From contig CP087974.1 of the NCBI GenBank assembly GCA_024426085.1, forward strand, positions 3,824,001 to 3,888,000: 64,000 nt of DNA. Direction: 5' to 3'. This document shows, one piece after another, positions 49,125 through 57,932 of the stretch. A program made the translations under genes and the position numbers. Below the pieces are notes generated by a model. That model ran no database searches, was not told the origin of the DNA, and was given only the letters and a program-made list of their open reading frames with translations. The DNA is from Rhizobium sp. RCAM05350. Its GTDB lineage: Bacteria; Pseudomonadota; Alphaproteobacteria; Rhizobiales; Rhizobiaceae. Within the stretch, counting starts at the first letter, position 1. Every line of letters begins with the position of its first letter.

Positions 49125-49824
49125 TTACCAGGACACGGTTCGCCCATCGAAAGCGCGGAAGCTGCCGCTGTCGGCCATTGTGGCACTATCGATGATCCCA
49201 CGCAGTCCGGCCGCACTGTCTACGACCGGTACGACCGCCTTATCACCGCCCATGTCGGTTTTCACCCATCCAGGGTGCAGCGACAGCACGGCGATGCCAT
49301 CGGCGCGCAGGTCCTGAGCGAGCTTGACGGTCGCCATATTCAGGGCCGCCTTCGAGCAGCGATAGGCATAATCGCCATCGTCGTCATCCAGCGTGCCCTC
49401 GGCGATCGAGCCGGCACGGCTGCTGATATTGGCAACGATTTTTCGCTTGCCGGACACAAGATTGGGCAGCAGCGCGCGTGACCAGCAAGGGGGCGAGCGT
49501 GTTGATGCGCATCACCTCCAGGAAATCGCCTGGCTCAAGTGTCTGAAGTCCGCCGGTATCGCCACGGATCCCGGCATTGTTGATCAGCACGTCGATTGCC
49601 ACGCCGTTCAGCCGACGTGCCAAATCGGGAATGGATGCGGGGTTTGCAACGTCGAGTGCTTCCGGCACGATGTTGCCTTCAATTGGCGGTGTCCGGGAGC
49701 GGCCGCAGGCGATGACGCGCCAGCCGGCCGCTGCATATTGCTGTGCCATCGCGCGGCCGAGACCGCGCGATGCACCGGTGATCAGCACCGTTGCGGGTAG
49801 AGCTTGGCTGGATTCACCGGCCAA
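49125..49824 (-). CDS. Short-chain dehydrogenase, frameshifted
   Basis: About 233 residues. Nucleotide site VLITGASRGLGRAMAQQYAAAGW, then NNAGIRGD, and catalytic Ser/Tyr/Lys in NISSRAG and YRCSKAALN. The best start is a TTG at 49824 (AAGGAG 8 bases upstream), inside the 3' end of the beta-glucosidase gene, giving translational coupling. One break near 49470 is inferred. As the last gene of the operon it may oxidise or reduce the aglycone or sugar released by the glucosidase. Confidence 0.8.
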
Positions 49825-51229
49825 GGCCAGCGCTCCTTGCTGGTTCCGAATGGCTCTGTGCTGCGATCCGTCCGTAGATTTCGCCGGAATATTTGATCGT
49901 CCGTACCTGGGTATCGAAATCGACATGGGTAATGCCGAATGGCGTGGTGTAGCCATAGGCCCATTCGAAATTGTCGGTCAGTGTCCAGGCGAAATAGCCT
50001 TTGACCGGAACGCCTTCGCTGGCGGCCTTGGCGACCTGTTCGAGATGATCGACATAGTAGGTGGCGCGCAGGTCGTCCCAGACATGGCCGTCAGCCGAGA
50101 CGCTTTCCGGCGCGGTGGCGACGCCGTTTTCGGAAATGAAGATCTCCTTCGGCGCATAGTTTTCGTGCACATAATGCAGGATATCGTAGATGCAGCGCGG
50201 CCAGATCTCGTAATTGACCTCGGAATAGGTGCCTTCCGGCTGGATACGCTGGAAATTCAGCGGTGCGAGTTCCGTTCCTTGCGCCATCACCGAGCGGCGA
50301 TAGATGTTGACGCCGAGATAATCGACCGGTGCCGCGATGATGGCATTGTCGTCTGCGTGGATTGGTGGCAGCAGATCGCCATAGAGGTCGAGCATGTCCT
50401 GCGGATAGCTGCCCTTGAAGACGGCATCGAGGAACCAGCGGTTCTGGGCGCCGTCGAAACGTTTGGCTGCCGCGACGTCGCGCGGGTCGTCGGTTGCGGG
50501 CTCCGTCACGTTGAGATCGAAGACGATACCGACGGCGGCATCCGGGACTTCGGCGCGGATGACGGGCGCAGCGAGACCATGGGCCAAAAGGGCATGATGG
50601 CTGGCGGTGACGCCGCCCTTGGTGCCGTCGTGCAGGCCGGGCGCATCCTCGCCGCTCGCATGTCCCGACCAGCAGAATGTCCAGGGCTCGTTGAGCGTCG
50701 TCCATTTCTTGACGCGGTCGCCAAAGGCACGGGTGGCCACAGCGGCATATTCGGCGAAATGTTCGGCGGTCTCACGATTGTACCAGCCGCCGCGCTCCTG
50801 CAGTGCCTGTGGCAGGTCCCAGTGATAGAGCGTCGCATAGGGCTCGATGCCTTCTGCGAGCAGATCGTCGATCAGGCGGTCGTAGAAGGCGATGCCCTTC
50901 TGGTTGACAGCACCGGTGCCTTCCGGGATCAGCCGCGCCCAGGCAAAGGAAAACCGGTAGGCGCCGAGCCCCATGGCCTTCAATACGGCGATGTCCTCGC
51001 CCCAGCGATGATAGTGATCGCAGGCGATGTCGCCGCTCGTGGCGTCGGTGATGACGCCGGGCACCTTGCAGAACCGGTCCCAGATGCTTTCGCCCTTGCC
51101 ATCGGCTGCGGGTGCACCCTCGATCTGGTAGGCAGAGGTGGCTGCACCGAAGACGAAGCCTTTCGGAAAGACCAGGCCGCCAGCGCGGGCTTCGAGGACT
51201 TTCCGGGTGTTATCGATGTTTGACGTCAT
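49814..51229 (-). CDS. GH1 family beta-glucosidase
   Basis: 471 residues, frame intact, normal length for GH1. The N-terminal signature is FVFGAATSAYQIEGA. Acid/base Glu181 is in TTLNEPW and nucleophile Glu367 in ISENG; WTLTDNFEW carries the glucose-binding Glu/Trp. No signal peptide is visible, so it is cytoplasmic and acts on an imported glycoside. The start at ATG 51229 lies 20 bases inside the permease gene. The neighbours are an amino-acid-type importer and a LacI regulator, so the substrate may be a glycoside with a charged or amino-acid-like aglycone. Confidence 0.9.
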   Translation of the reverse strand: MTSNIDNTRKVLEARAGGLVFPKGFVFGAATSAYQIEGAPAADGKGESIWDRFCKVPGVITDATSGDIACDHYHRWGEDIAVLKAMGLGAYRFSFAWARLIPEGTGAVNQKGIAFYDRLIDDLLAEGIEPYATLYHWDLPQALQERGGWYNRETAEHFAEYAAVATRAFGDRVKKWTTLNEPWTFCWSGHASGEDAPGLHDGTKGGVTASHHALLAHGLAAPVIRAEVPDAAVGIVFDLNVTEPATDDPRDVAAAKRFDGAQNRWFLDAVFKGSYPQDMLDLYGDLLPPIHADDNAIIAAPVDYLGVNIYRRSVMAQGTELAPLNFQRIQPEGTYSEVNYEIWPRCIYDILHYVHENYAPKEIFISENGVATAPESVSADGHVWDDLRATYYVDHLEQVAKAASEGVPVKGYFAWTLTDNFEWAYGYTTPFGITHVDFDTQVRTIKYSGEIYGRIAAQSHSEPARSAGLGR

Positions 51230-52859
51230 ATTTTCTCTCGATAGTGTTGACGAGGCTCGCCGCGGCAAGCGTCAGGAAGATGTAGAAGATGGCAGCGGAG
51301 TTGTAGGGAGCGAACGGCAGGAAGCTTGCCGACTGGAACTCGCGCATGCGCTGGGTGATATCGCGGATCGACAGGATGGACAGGAGCGAGGTGTCCTTGA
51401 GAATGGCGATCAACTCGTTGCCGAGCGGCGGGATGATGATCCGGAACGCTTGCGGCAGGACGACGAGACGGGCCGTCTGCCAGCGGTTGAGGCCGATGCT
51501 GTAAGCCGCCTCTACCTGTCCGGCAGGAATGGCGTTGATGCCCGAGCGGAAGATTTCGGCGAGATAGGCGGAATAGGCGACCGCCATGGCAAAGATGCCG
51601 CGCACCAGGTTTGGCGGGTCGACGACGCCTTGCGTTGCATCCTTCAGCGCGCCGCTCAGCGGCAGGCCGACATAGAGCACGATCACCAGCATCGGGATGC
51701 CGCGAATGGTATCGACGATGAATTCCGAGCCGATCGCCAGCGGATGCCGGTGGTGCAGATACCCGCCGAAGGTGAGCAGTCCGAGGATGATCGCCAACAC
51801 AGCCATGGTGATGCCCGCCGAGCGGTCACGGTCGTTCAGCGTTTCCACCTGCCAAAGAACAGGCCAACCGGCCGGAACCGACGCTGCCGGCATCAGGGCG
51901 GCACTGACATCCTCTTTCTTTTCAAGGGCAGCGATCGCCTCGGCCGGGCCGAGGAAAGTTCTGACCGGTGTCTCGGCCGCCGGACCGCCCGGATACTGGC
52001 CGTAGCGGACGGCGCCGATCAGCGATGACGGCGTGTTGCTGATGATTGCCACCTTGCCGCTGAGCGTGCCGGTCAGCACATAATTGTCGCGCGGCTGCAG
52101 CAGGAACCAGCCGGATGCGATGGCGAGCACCAGCGTGGCTGTCGCGAAATAGAGGCCGGTCCGTTTTGCATAATGCAGTTGCAGCAGCCCGACCCAGATC
52201 AGCCCAATGATGGCGGCCAGCACATAGGCGGCAAGCGCTGCGCGGATGGTGGTGGCAACGCCAGCGGCAAAGGCGACATGGGCGAAGAAGAAGACGAACA
52301 GCGCGCCCGCACCATTGGTGAGGCCGAGGACCCAGCGGCCGGCGCGGCGCAGGCGGTTGTCTGCAGCGGTCTGCAATGTGGCCAGGAAGATGCCAAGGCC
52401 GATGAGTGTCAGCACGAGATAGGCGGGATAAAGCATGGTTTCGATGCCGCGCACCATCAAATCGGCGGCCTCGGTCAGCTGCCGGGGCGTCACGCCCTTG
52501 GCAACGAGTGTCGAGGTGAAGGGATCGACGGCATTGGCGACGATCGATGCGGCGAACGGATAGACAACGCCGCTGGCGACGATGGTCACGGCTGCTGCGA
52601 GATTGAGAACAGCGGCAGCGAGCGCCAATCGCGGCCTGTTTGCCTTGAAGCGCGAAAAGACCAGAACGGCGATGCCGGACGAAAAGGCGATTGCCAGCGC
52701 CAGGAAACCGGGCACGAAGGCGGACGAGCCGTTTTCGACGCCAAGGATGGCGCGCAGTGAACGCTGGTAGTCTGCCGAGGATGTGAACAGATAGATGATG
52801 AAGGGCAGCGCGGTCAGAATGATGAGATTGCTGGGCCGCACGCGTTTCAGGAATGACAT
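51210..52859 (-). CDS. Amino-acid-type ABC permease with unusual internal insert
   Basis: 549 residues, about twice a normal HisM/GlnP permease, frame intact. About nine hydrophobic segments are seen. A soluble stretch at roughly 253-347 (from QPRDNYVLTGTLSGKVAII to WQVETLNDRDRS) separates an N-terminal membrane half from the C-terminal BPD_transp_1 core. The core has VDTIRGIPMLVIV, GIFAMAVAYSAYLAEIFRSG and the coupling loop EAAYSIGLNRWQTARLVVLP. The soluble part (EAIAALEKKEDVSAAL) looks like a lobe of an SBP_bac_3 protein. No ATPase gene lies nearby, so the ATPase must come from elsewhere. Confidence 0.85.
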   Translation of the reverse strand: MSFLKRVRPSNLIILTALPFIIYLFTSSADYQRSLRAILGVENGSSAFVPGFLALAIAFSSGIAVLVFSRFKANRPRLALAAAVLNLAAAVTIVASGVVYPFAASIVANAVDPFTSTLVAKGVTPRQLTEAADLMVRGIETMLYPAYLVLTLIGLGIFLATLQTAADNRLRRAGRWVLGLTNGAGALFVFFFAHVAFAAGVATTIRAALAAYVLAAIIGLIWVGLLQLHYAKRTGLYFATATLVLAIASGWFLLQPRDNYVLTGTLSGKVAIISNTPSSLIGAVRYGQYPGGPAAETPVRTFLGPAEAIAALEKKEDVSAALMPAASVPAGWPVLWQVETLNDRDRSAGITMAVLAIILGLLTFGGYLHHRHPLAIGSEFIVDTIRGIPMLVIVLYVGLPLSGALKDATQGVVDPPNLVRGIFAMAVAYSAYLAEIFRSGINAIPAGQVEAAYSIGLNRWQTARLVVLPQAFRIIIPPLGNELIAILKDTSLLSILSIRDITQRMREFQSASFLPFAPYNSAAIFYIFLTLAAASLVNTIERKYDVKHR

Positions 52860-52892
52860 TCATTCCTCCGCAGGTTTGGGAACATTCGAAAG

Positions 52893-52908
52893 GCGCTTCC
52901 CGAAGCGC
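52893..52908 (-). other. Short hairpin between binding protein and permease genes
   Basis: GCGCTTC-CC-GAAGCGC, a perfect 7-bp stem (tight loop), 35 bases after the binding-protein stop on the minus strand and 33 bases before the permease start. It repeats the positional pattern of hairpins after binding-protein genes in this window. Confidence 0.5.
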
Positions 52909-52942
52909 GTGGAGGCGCTCCGGGTGGTCGCAGCGTCAGGGC

Positions 52943-53689
52943 TTACTTGAGGCCCCAGTACTTGCCGATCAGCTGGTCGAGCGTGCCGTCGTCCTTGATC
53001 GCCTTCAGGCCTTCGTTGAAGGCGGCGATATTGGCATCGTCCTTGCGGAAGACGAGGCCGAGCGGATCGGACTGCGGATCCTTGATGGCAACAACCAGTT
53101 CACCGGCAAACTCGCGCTCATAGGCGGCGGCGTTGGCGCCATTGATGACGACGCCGTCGACATCCTTGTTCTTCAGCGCGATGACGGACGCCGAGAAACT
53201 GTCATAGGCGATGACATTTTCCTTGCCGACGATGCCTTCGGCAACCTGGGCATCGGTGGTGTTGGCCTGCGCCGAGAGCTTCTTGCCCTGCGCCTTGAAA
53301 TCGTCGAGCGAAATGCCCTGGTCGGCGACGCGCATCAGCACGGCCTGGCTGTTGACGATATAGGGTTCGGAGAAGTCCATCGCCTTCTTGCGCTCGTCGG
53401 TGATCGAGACGCCGGAGGCGACGAGATCGAAGCTGCCCTGGTCGAGCGCTGCGAAGATGCCGTCCCAGCCGGTGGTGACGAATTCCGCCTGGCAGTTGAT
53501 CTTGGCGCAGATGGCGTTGACCACGTCGACATCGAAGCCAACGATCTGGCCGCTGGCCGGATCGACGCTTTCCATCGGCGGCGAGGTGGTGTCGGAACCG
53601 ACCTTCACCAACTTGCCGCCGAGATCGGCCGCATGAGAAACGCCGGATGCAAGAGCAGCCATGGCAAGGGCAATCAGCAATGTCTTCAC
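52943..53689 (-). CDS. Periplasmic binding protein, amino-acid type (SBP_bac_3)
   Basis: 248 residues, frame intact, with signal peptide MKTLLIALAMAALASGVSHA. Family 3 motifs: VKVGSDTTSPPMESVDP, IVGFDVDVVNAICAKI, GWDGIFAALDQGSFDLVASG, SITDERKKAMDFSEPY and LGLVFRKDD. The Arg/Asp pair that usually grips the amino-acid alpha-carboxyl is in FDLVASGVSITDERK, with GVSIT in place of the common GMTIT. The protein is therefore likely to bind a zwitterionic or carboxylated ligand. It sits 27 bases after the LacI gene and before the permease on one transcript. Confidence 0.9.
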   Translation of the reverse strand: MKTLLIALAMAALASGVSHAADLGGKLVKVGSDTTSPPMESVDPASGQIVGFDVDVVNAICAKINCQAEFVTTGWDGIFAALDQGSFDLVASGVSITDERKKAMDFSEPYIVNSQAVLMRVADQGISLDDFKAQGKKLSAQANTTDAQVAEGIVGKENVIAYDSFSASVIALKNKDVDGVVINGANAAAYEREFAGELVVAIKDPQSDPLGLVFRKDDANIAAFNEGLKAIKDDGTLDQLIGKYWGLK

Positions 53690-53716
53690 GTTTATTCCTC
53701 CGTTTGTGAATGGATG

Positions 53717-54779
53717 TCAGGCCGGGCGGGCGCCGAGATTGTCGGGCTGCCTTTCGATCAACGTTGGCCTGAAAACCTGCCTCAGCATCTGCGGATCTCC
53801 GCCCGCCATGCGCTGCAACAGGAATTGTCCGAGCGTCCTCCCGAGGACTTCGATGGGTTGGTAGAAAGTGGTAATTGGCGGGGTGAAATAGGCGCTGACA
53901 TTGATATCGTCATAAGCGATGACATCGATATCGGTGCCGACCTGCCGGCCGAGGCTGCCAAGCCCCGACAGGACGCCGAGCGTCGTGGATCCGTTGATGC
54001 AGATGAAGGCCGTCGAGCGGCTCCGGCCGCTGCAGCAGCTCAAGCGCTTTGCGGCCAAAGAGGGTCGAGAGATCACCTTCGGCGATCAGGTCGGTCGGCG
54101 TCTCAAGTCCGGCTTCGCCAAATGCGCGGGCAAAACCGTCGATCCTGTCCATGGCGTAGGAGAGGGGGCGTTGCGGATTGATCAGGGCGATGCGGCGATG
54201 GCCGCCGGCGATCAGCCGCTCGGTTGCGGCAAAGGCTGCCCATTCGTTGTCGATATCAACATGCGCATAGACCAGCGGCTTGCGGCAGCGGCCGAGCGAA
54301 ACGAAGGGGAAAGCCGCTTTCGACCAGAAGATCGATGCGCGGATCGTCGGCCAGAATGCCGGAAAAGATGATCCCGTCGGCCAGCCCCTGATCCATGATC
54401 CGGCGCGCCATGTCACAGCCGTCCTGGGTGTCGGATGACATGCACGGATATGCGGTAGTCGGAGCCTTCCAGGGCCTGGCTGATGCCGCTGAGAATCTGA
54501 GTGTATTCGACGCCGTCCCATTCTGTAATCCCGCACCGCCGTTACGGGCATCAGGACAGCTGCCTGGTAGGTCTTGCCGGTTCTGAGCGCCATGCCGCGG
54601 GCATTGGCCTGATAGCCGATATCCTGTGCGGCCTTAAAGATCGCATCCTTGGTCGCCTGGGCAACGACCGGAGAATCTCTGAGAGCCTTGGAGATGGTGG
54701 CGATGGAATAGCCGGTGAGGTCGGCCAGCGTCTTGATGGTCGGGGGTGTGCGGCGCACTGATGCTTCAGTCTCTGCCAT
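53717..54779 (-). CDS. LacI-family transcriptional regulator, frameshifted
   Basis: About 354 residues. HTH and hinge: TIKTLADLTGYSIATISKAL and ARGMALRTGKT. The effector domain shows YAHVDIDNEWAAFAATERLI, GHRRIALINPQ and IDVIAYDDINVSAYF, the usual LacI order. The ATG at 54779 has GGGAGG 5-6 bases upstream. About four breaks are inferred (near 54530, 54430, 54305 and 54030). As first gene of the operon it would autoregulate through the large dyad just upstream, controlling the importer, glucosidase and SDR together. Confidence 0.85.
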
Positions 54780-54820
54780 GCATGCCTCCCAGCTCGCTGT
54801 ATTTCGATATCGGACTCGTA

Positions 54821-54871
54821 TCAAACAATAAAAACGATTTCAATGAAAATAAAAACGTTTTTATTGTTTGA
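54821..54871. promoter_or_regulatory. Large dyad with a LacI-type operator
   Basis: 16-bp perfect inverted repeats TCAAACAATAAAAACG (54821-54836) and CGTTTTTATTGTTTGA (54856-54871). The right arm also belongs to an exact 18-bp palindrome AATAAAAACGTTTTTATT (54848-54865) with the central CG typical of LacI-family operators; the left arm repeats its half site AATAAAAACG. It lies 42-92 bases upstream of the LacI-type start. Confidence 0.75.
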
Positions 54872-55010
54872 TGTGCCACGCGGTCGATGTTGCATTCGTG
54901 GATAGGAGGCAGGGCATTAGAGTTAATCGGCTCAGTGCATTGTCCCGGTTGCAATTCGACGCGGCGAGGCTGGTTCCCAAGGACCGTGCTATGTTCTAGA
55001 ACCGCATCTG

Positions 55011-56114
55011 ATGAAGATCGCTTTCTATAGTCCGCTCAAATCCCCCAACCATCCCGTTCCCTCCGGCGACCGCCTGATGGCGCGTCTGCTGATGGCGGCA
55101 CTGGCTCGGGCGGGACATCTGGTGGAGATCGCTTCGGAGTTGCGGGCCTTCCTGCCGGATGCATCGGCGGATGCGATCGTGGTACGGTCTGTGGCGATGG
55201 AGGCTGAGCGGGCACGGCTTTCGGCGCTGTGGCGGGAGCAGGGCGTGCCGGATCTCTGGTTTTGCTACCACCCCTATTACAAGGCGCCGGATCTGATCGG
55301 CCCGGCGCTCACCCATGAATTCGGCTTCGGTTATGTGACGGCGGAAGCGTCCTATTCCGCCCGGCGCAATAAAGGGCTTTGGGCTGACATGCAGCAACAG
55401 GTGCTGGATGCCGTGCAGCAGGCGTCGGTGAATATCTGCCTGACGCGCCGGGACTTCGACGGGCTCTCTGCAGCGGCACCCGGCGCGCGCCTGGCGTTGC
55501 TGCCGCCGTTCATCGATCCCGCCTTGTTTCTCGAAAGACAGCCGCAGCCTGAACCCGGGCGGTTGATCACCGTGGCGATGATGCGGTCCGGCGACAAGAT
55601 GGACAGCTATGTGATGCTGGCCGATACGCTGTCGCGGCTGACACATCTGCCTTGGCAATTGTCCGTTGTCGGCGATGGTCCGCTTGTGGCCGAGGTACGG
55701 GCGCTGTTTACCGGGTTCGAAGAGGGCCGGATCATCTGGCACGGCGAAAAGCCGGCGGCGGACATTGCCGATCTTCTGTCTCGCTCGGCGCTCTATGTCT
55801 GGCCGGGTTGCGGCGAGGCCTATGGTTTGGCCTACCTGGAAGCGCAGGCCGCCGGTCTGCCCGTCGTAGCGCAGGAGATTGCCGGTGTGCCGGAGGTGGT
55901 CATGCACGGTCGGACGGGGCTGCTGACGCCGCCGGGGGATATCGATGCCTATGCGCTGGCGATCGAGCGGCTGTTGACGAACGAACATGAGCGGACGGTG
56001 CTTGCCGGCGCGGCAAGGCCATTTGCTGGCGAGGAGCGCTCGCTCGAAAACGCGGCAACGCGGTTGGCTGGCGTTCTCGATGGCTATTTCAAGCGGGACC
56101 GACAGGATGGATGA
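55011..56114 (+). CDS. GT4-type glycosyltransferase
   Basis: 367 residues, frame intact, GT-B fold. The N-terminus is MKIAFYSPLKSPNHPVPSGDR, the donor-binding C-terminal domain has SVVGDGPLVAEVRAL, and the nucleotide-sugar motif is GCGEAYGLAYLEAQAAGLPVV (E-x7-E pattern). No membrane segment is present, so it is cytosolic or peripheral. It overlaps the next gene (polysaccharide deacetylase family) by 8 bases, so both probably act on the same glycan or glycolipid. Acceptor and donor sugar are unknown. Confidence 0.87.
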   Translation: MKIAFYSPLKSPNHPVPSGDRLMARLLMAALARAGHLVEIASELRAFLPDASADAIVVRSVAMEAERARLSALWREQGVPDLWFCYHPYYKAPDLIGPALTHEFGFGYVTAEASYSARRNKGLWADMQQQVLDAVQQASVNICLTRRDFDGLSAAAPGARLALLPPFIDPALFLERQPQPEPGRLITVAMMRSGDKMDSYVMLADTLSRLTHLPWQLSVVGDGPLVAEVRALFTGFEEGRIIWHGEKPAADIADLLSRSALYVWPGCGEAYGLAYLEAQAAGLPVVAQEIAGVPEVVMHGRTGLLTPPGDIDAYALAIERLLTNEHERTVLAGAARPFAGEERSLENAATRLAGVLDGYFKRDRQDG

Positions 56115-56844
56115 ATTCGAAGCAACGATTGTCGGCGAACTGGACCGTTGGCAACGGGCAGGCAAGATCGCGCAGTTCTGGCTGCGGGATGACGACGCCG
56201 TCGAGCCAACTGCGGCCCTCGGCCGGTTGCTGGACATATCGGGCGCATTTTCCGTGCCGCTGACACTTGCTGTCATTCCGGCCCATACCGGCGAGGCGCT
56301 TGCCGATCGGCTGCGGCGGGAAGCGCTATGCGCCGTTGCCGTGCATGGCTGGTCGCACACGAACCATGCAGGACCTGATGAAAAGAAGCAGGAGCTGGGC
56401 AGGCATCGTCCGGCGGAGGAGGTGCTGGCGGAATTGCAGCGGGGTTTTGATCAACTCGCCGCGCTCTACTGCGAGCAGTTCGTGCCGATGCTGATCCCGC
56501 CGTGGAACCGGATCGATGCTCCCCTTGTTCCGCATCTGGCCGGGCTCGGCTATCGGGCGCTCTCGGTCTATGGCCCGGAAAAGCCGGCTGCCTTGCCGCC
56601 GATCAATACGCATGTGGATGTGATGGACTGGCATGGGACGCGGGGAGGGCGTGATCCGCAGGCACTGGCCGGCGAGATCGCCGCGCGCTTGACGTTCATG
56701 TTCGATCATGGCGGGACGATGGGGCTTTTGACGCACCATCTGGTTCATGACGAAGCCGTTTGGGGTTTCCTGAACGCGTTGTTCAAGGTGACGGCGGATC
56801 ATCCCGCATGCCAATGGACCCCGGTTGCGGATATCCTGCGCTGA
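56107..56844 (+). CDS. Polysaccharide deacetylase-family protein
   Basis: 245 residues, frame intact, NodB-like fold. The metal-binding pattern is partly visible: WLRDDDAVEPT (Asp residues), LTLAVIPAH, VHGWSHTNHA (His pair), IPPWNRID, and LLTHHLVHDE near the end. Similar proteins lie directly after glycosyltransferases in rhizobia. It may trim N- or O-acetyl groups from the product of the upstream enzyme. No signal peptide is visible, implying cytoplasmic action. Confidence 0.8.
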   Translation: MDEFEATIVGELDRWQRAGKIAQFWLRDDDAVEPTAALGRLLDISGAFSVPLTLAVIPAHTGEALADRLRREALCAVAVHGWSHTNHAGPDEKKQELGRHRPAEEVLAELQRGFDQLAALYCEQFVPMLIPPWNRIDAPLVPHLAGLGYRALSVYGPEKPAALPPINTHVDVMDWHGTRGGRDPQALAGEIAARLTFMFDHGGTMGLLTHHLVHDEAVWGFLNALFKVTADHPACQWTPVADILR

Positions 56845-56873
56845 ACAGCAAGCCTCAGTCGGCTAAGAGCAGG

Positions 56874-57705
56874 TTAGAGATCGATCACCTGGCCGTCGCG
56901 GGCGGTGATGGCGCCATTGAATTCCCGGGCGGCGAGGCGCTGGATGGCGTCGAGTTCGCTGTCGGTTCTGCAGCGGCGAATGATGGATGAAGGCAACCTG
57001 CTTGGCTTTCGCCGTCTTGGCAAGCCGGATGGCCTGCTGCCAGGAGGAGTGGCCATAACCGACATGGCGGTGCATTTCGTCGTCGGTATACATGCAATCG
57101 TAGAGGAAGAGGTCGCAACCATCGATCAGGTCGAGCACGGCGGGATCGAGCGTGCCGGGCTTGTGTTCTGTATCAGTGACCAGCGCCACCGCGCGGCCGC
57201 CCCATTCGACGCGGTAACCGATCGCGCCGCCCGGATGGTTGAGACTGCCAGTACGGATCGTCACGCCGGGATGGGGAACCAGAGCGTCGCCGGAACGGAA
57301 ATCGCGACAGTTGATCGAGGCGCGGCAGATATCCGGTTCAACCGGAAACCACGGCGGACGCATGAATTCGCCGATCATCTGGCGGGTGGACATGCGGCCG
57401 GCCAGATGCCCGGACCACAAGGTCACCGATGCATGCGGATCGAACAGGGCTGGCAGATAGGGCAGGCCGACGATATGGTCGTAATGGCAGTGGGTGAAAA
57501 ACAGATTGAAATCGGAGACGCCCTCGGATTTCAGCGCCTGGCCGGCAGGCATCAGGCCGGAGCCGGCATCGAACAATAGCCTATGGGGTCCGCATTGCAT
57601 TTCGATGCAGATGGTGTTGCCGCCATAATTCTGGAACTCGGCCCCCGAGACCGGGAGGCTGCCACGCACTCCCCATAACCGCACCCGAAACACGTTTTCG
57701 TTCAC
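56874..57705 (-). CDS. Metallo-beta-lactamase-fold hydrolase, frameshifted at the end
   Basis: About 277 residues. The metal-binding motif is FFTHCHYDHIVGLP (HxHxDH-type, here THCHYDH), with LFDAGSGL before it, and SLNHPGGAIGYRVEW, LVTDTEHKPG, and FIHHSP later in the order seen in PhnP/RNase Z-like hydrolases and cyclic-nucleotide phosphodiesterases. A GTG start at 57705 has GAGG 7 bases upstream. One break near 56955 is inferred; the correct end is ELDAIQRLAAREFNGAITA and stops at 56874. A phosphodiesterase role is plausible given the nearby cyclic-nucleotide-binding protein. Confidence 0.83.
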
Positions 57706-57932
57706 TCTCTCGCCTCAGTCACGGAAAATACTTTGCCTTTCCGTCTGCAACTGTCCCACTTAACTCTTAAGGTCGTCTTTTTGTCGTGCTTGATAAACCA
57801 AGCCGTATTTCCATCATGTTAGCTAAACTGCTTGGGTTAAGCGAGACTTCAATTCGCTTTTTCTTTCCACATATGCGAGAGACCAAGAGAAACGAATCCG
57901 GTTTGAACGTGCAGACGGAAAATACCGACAGA

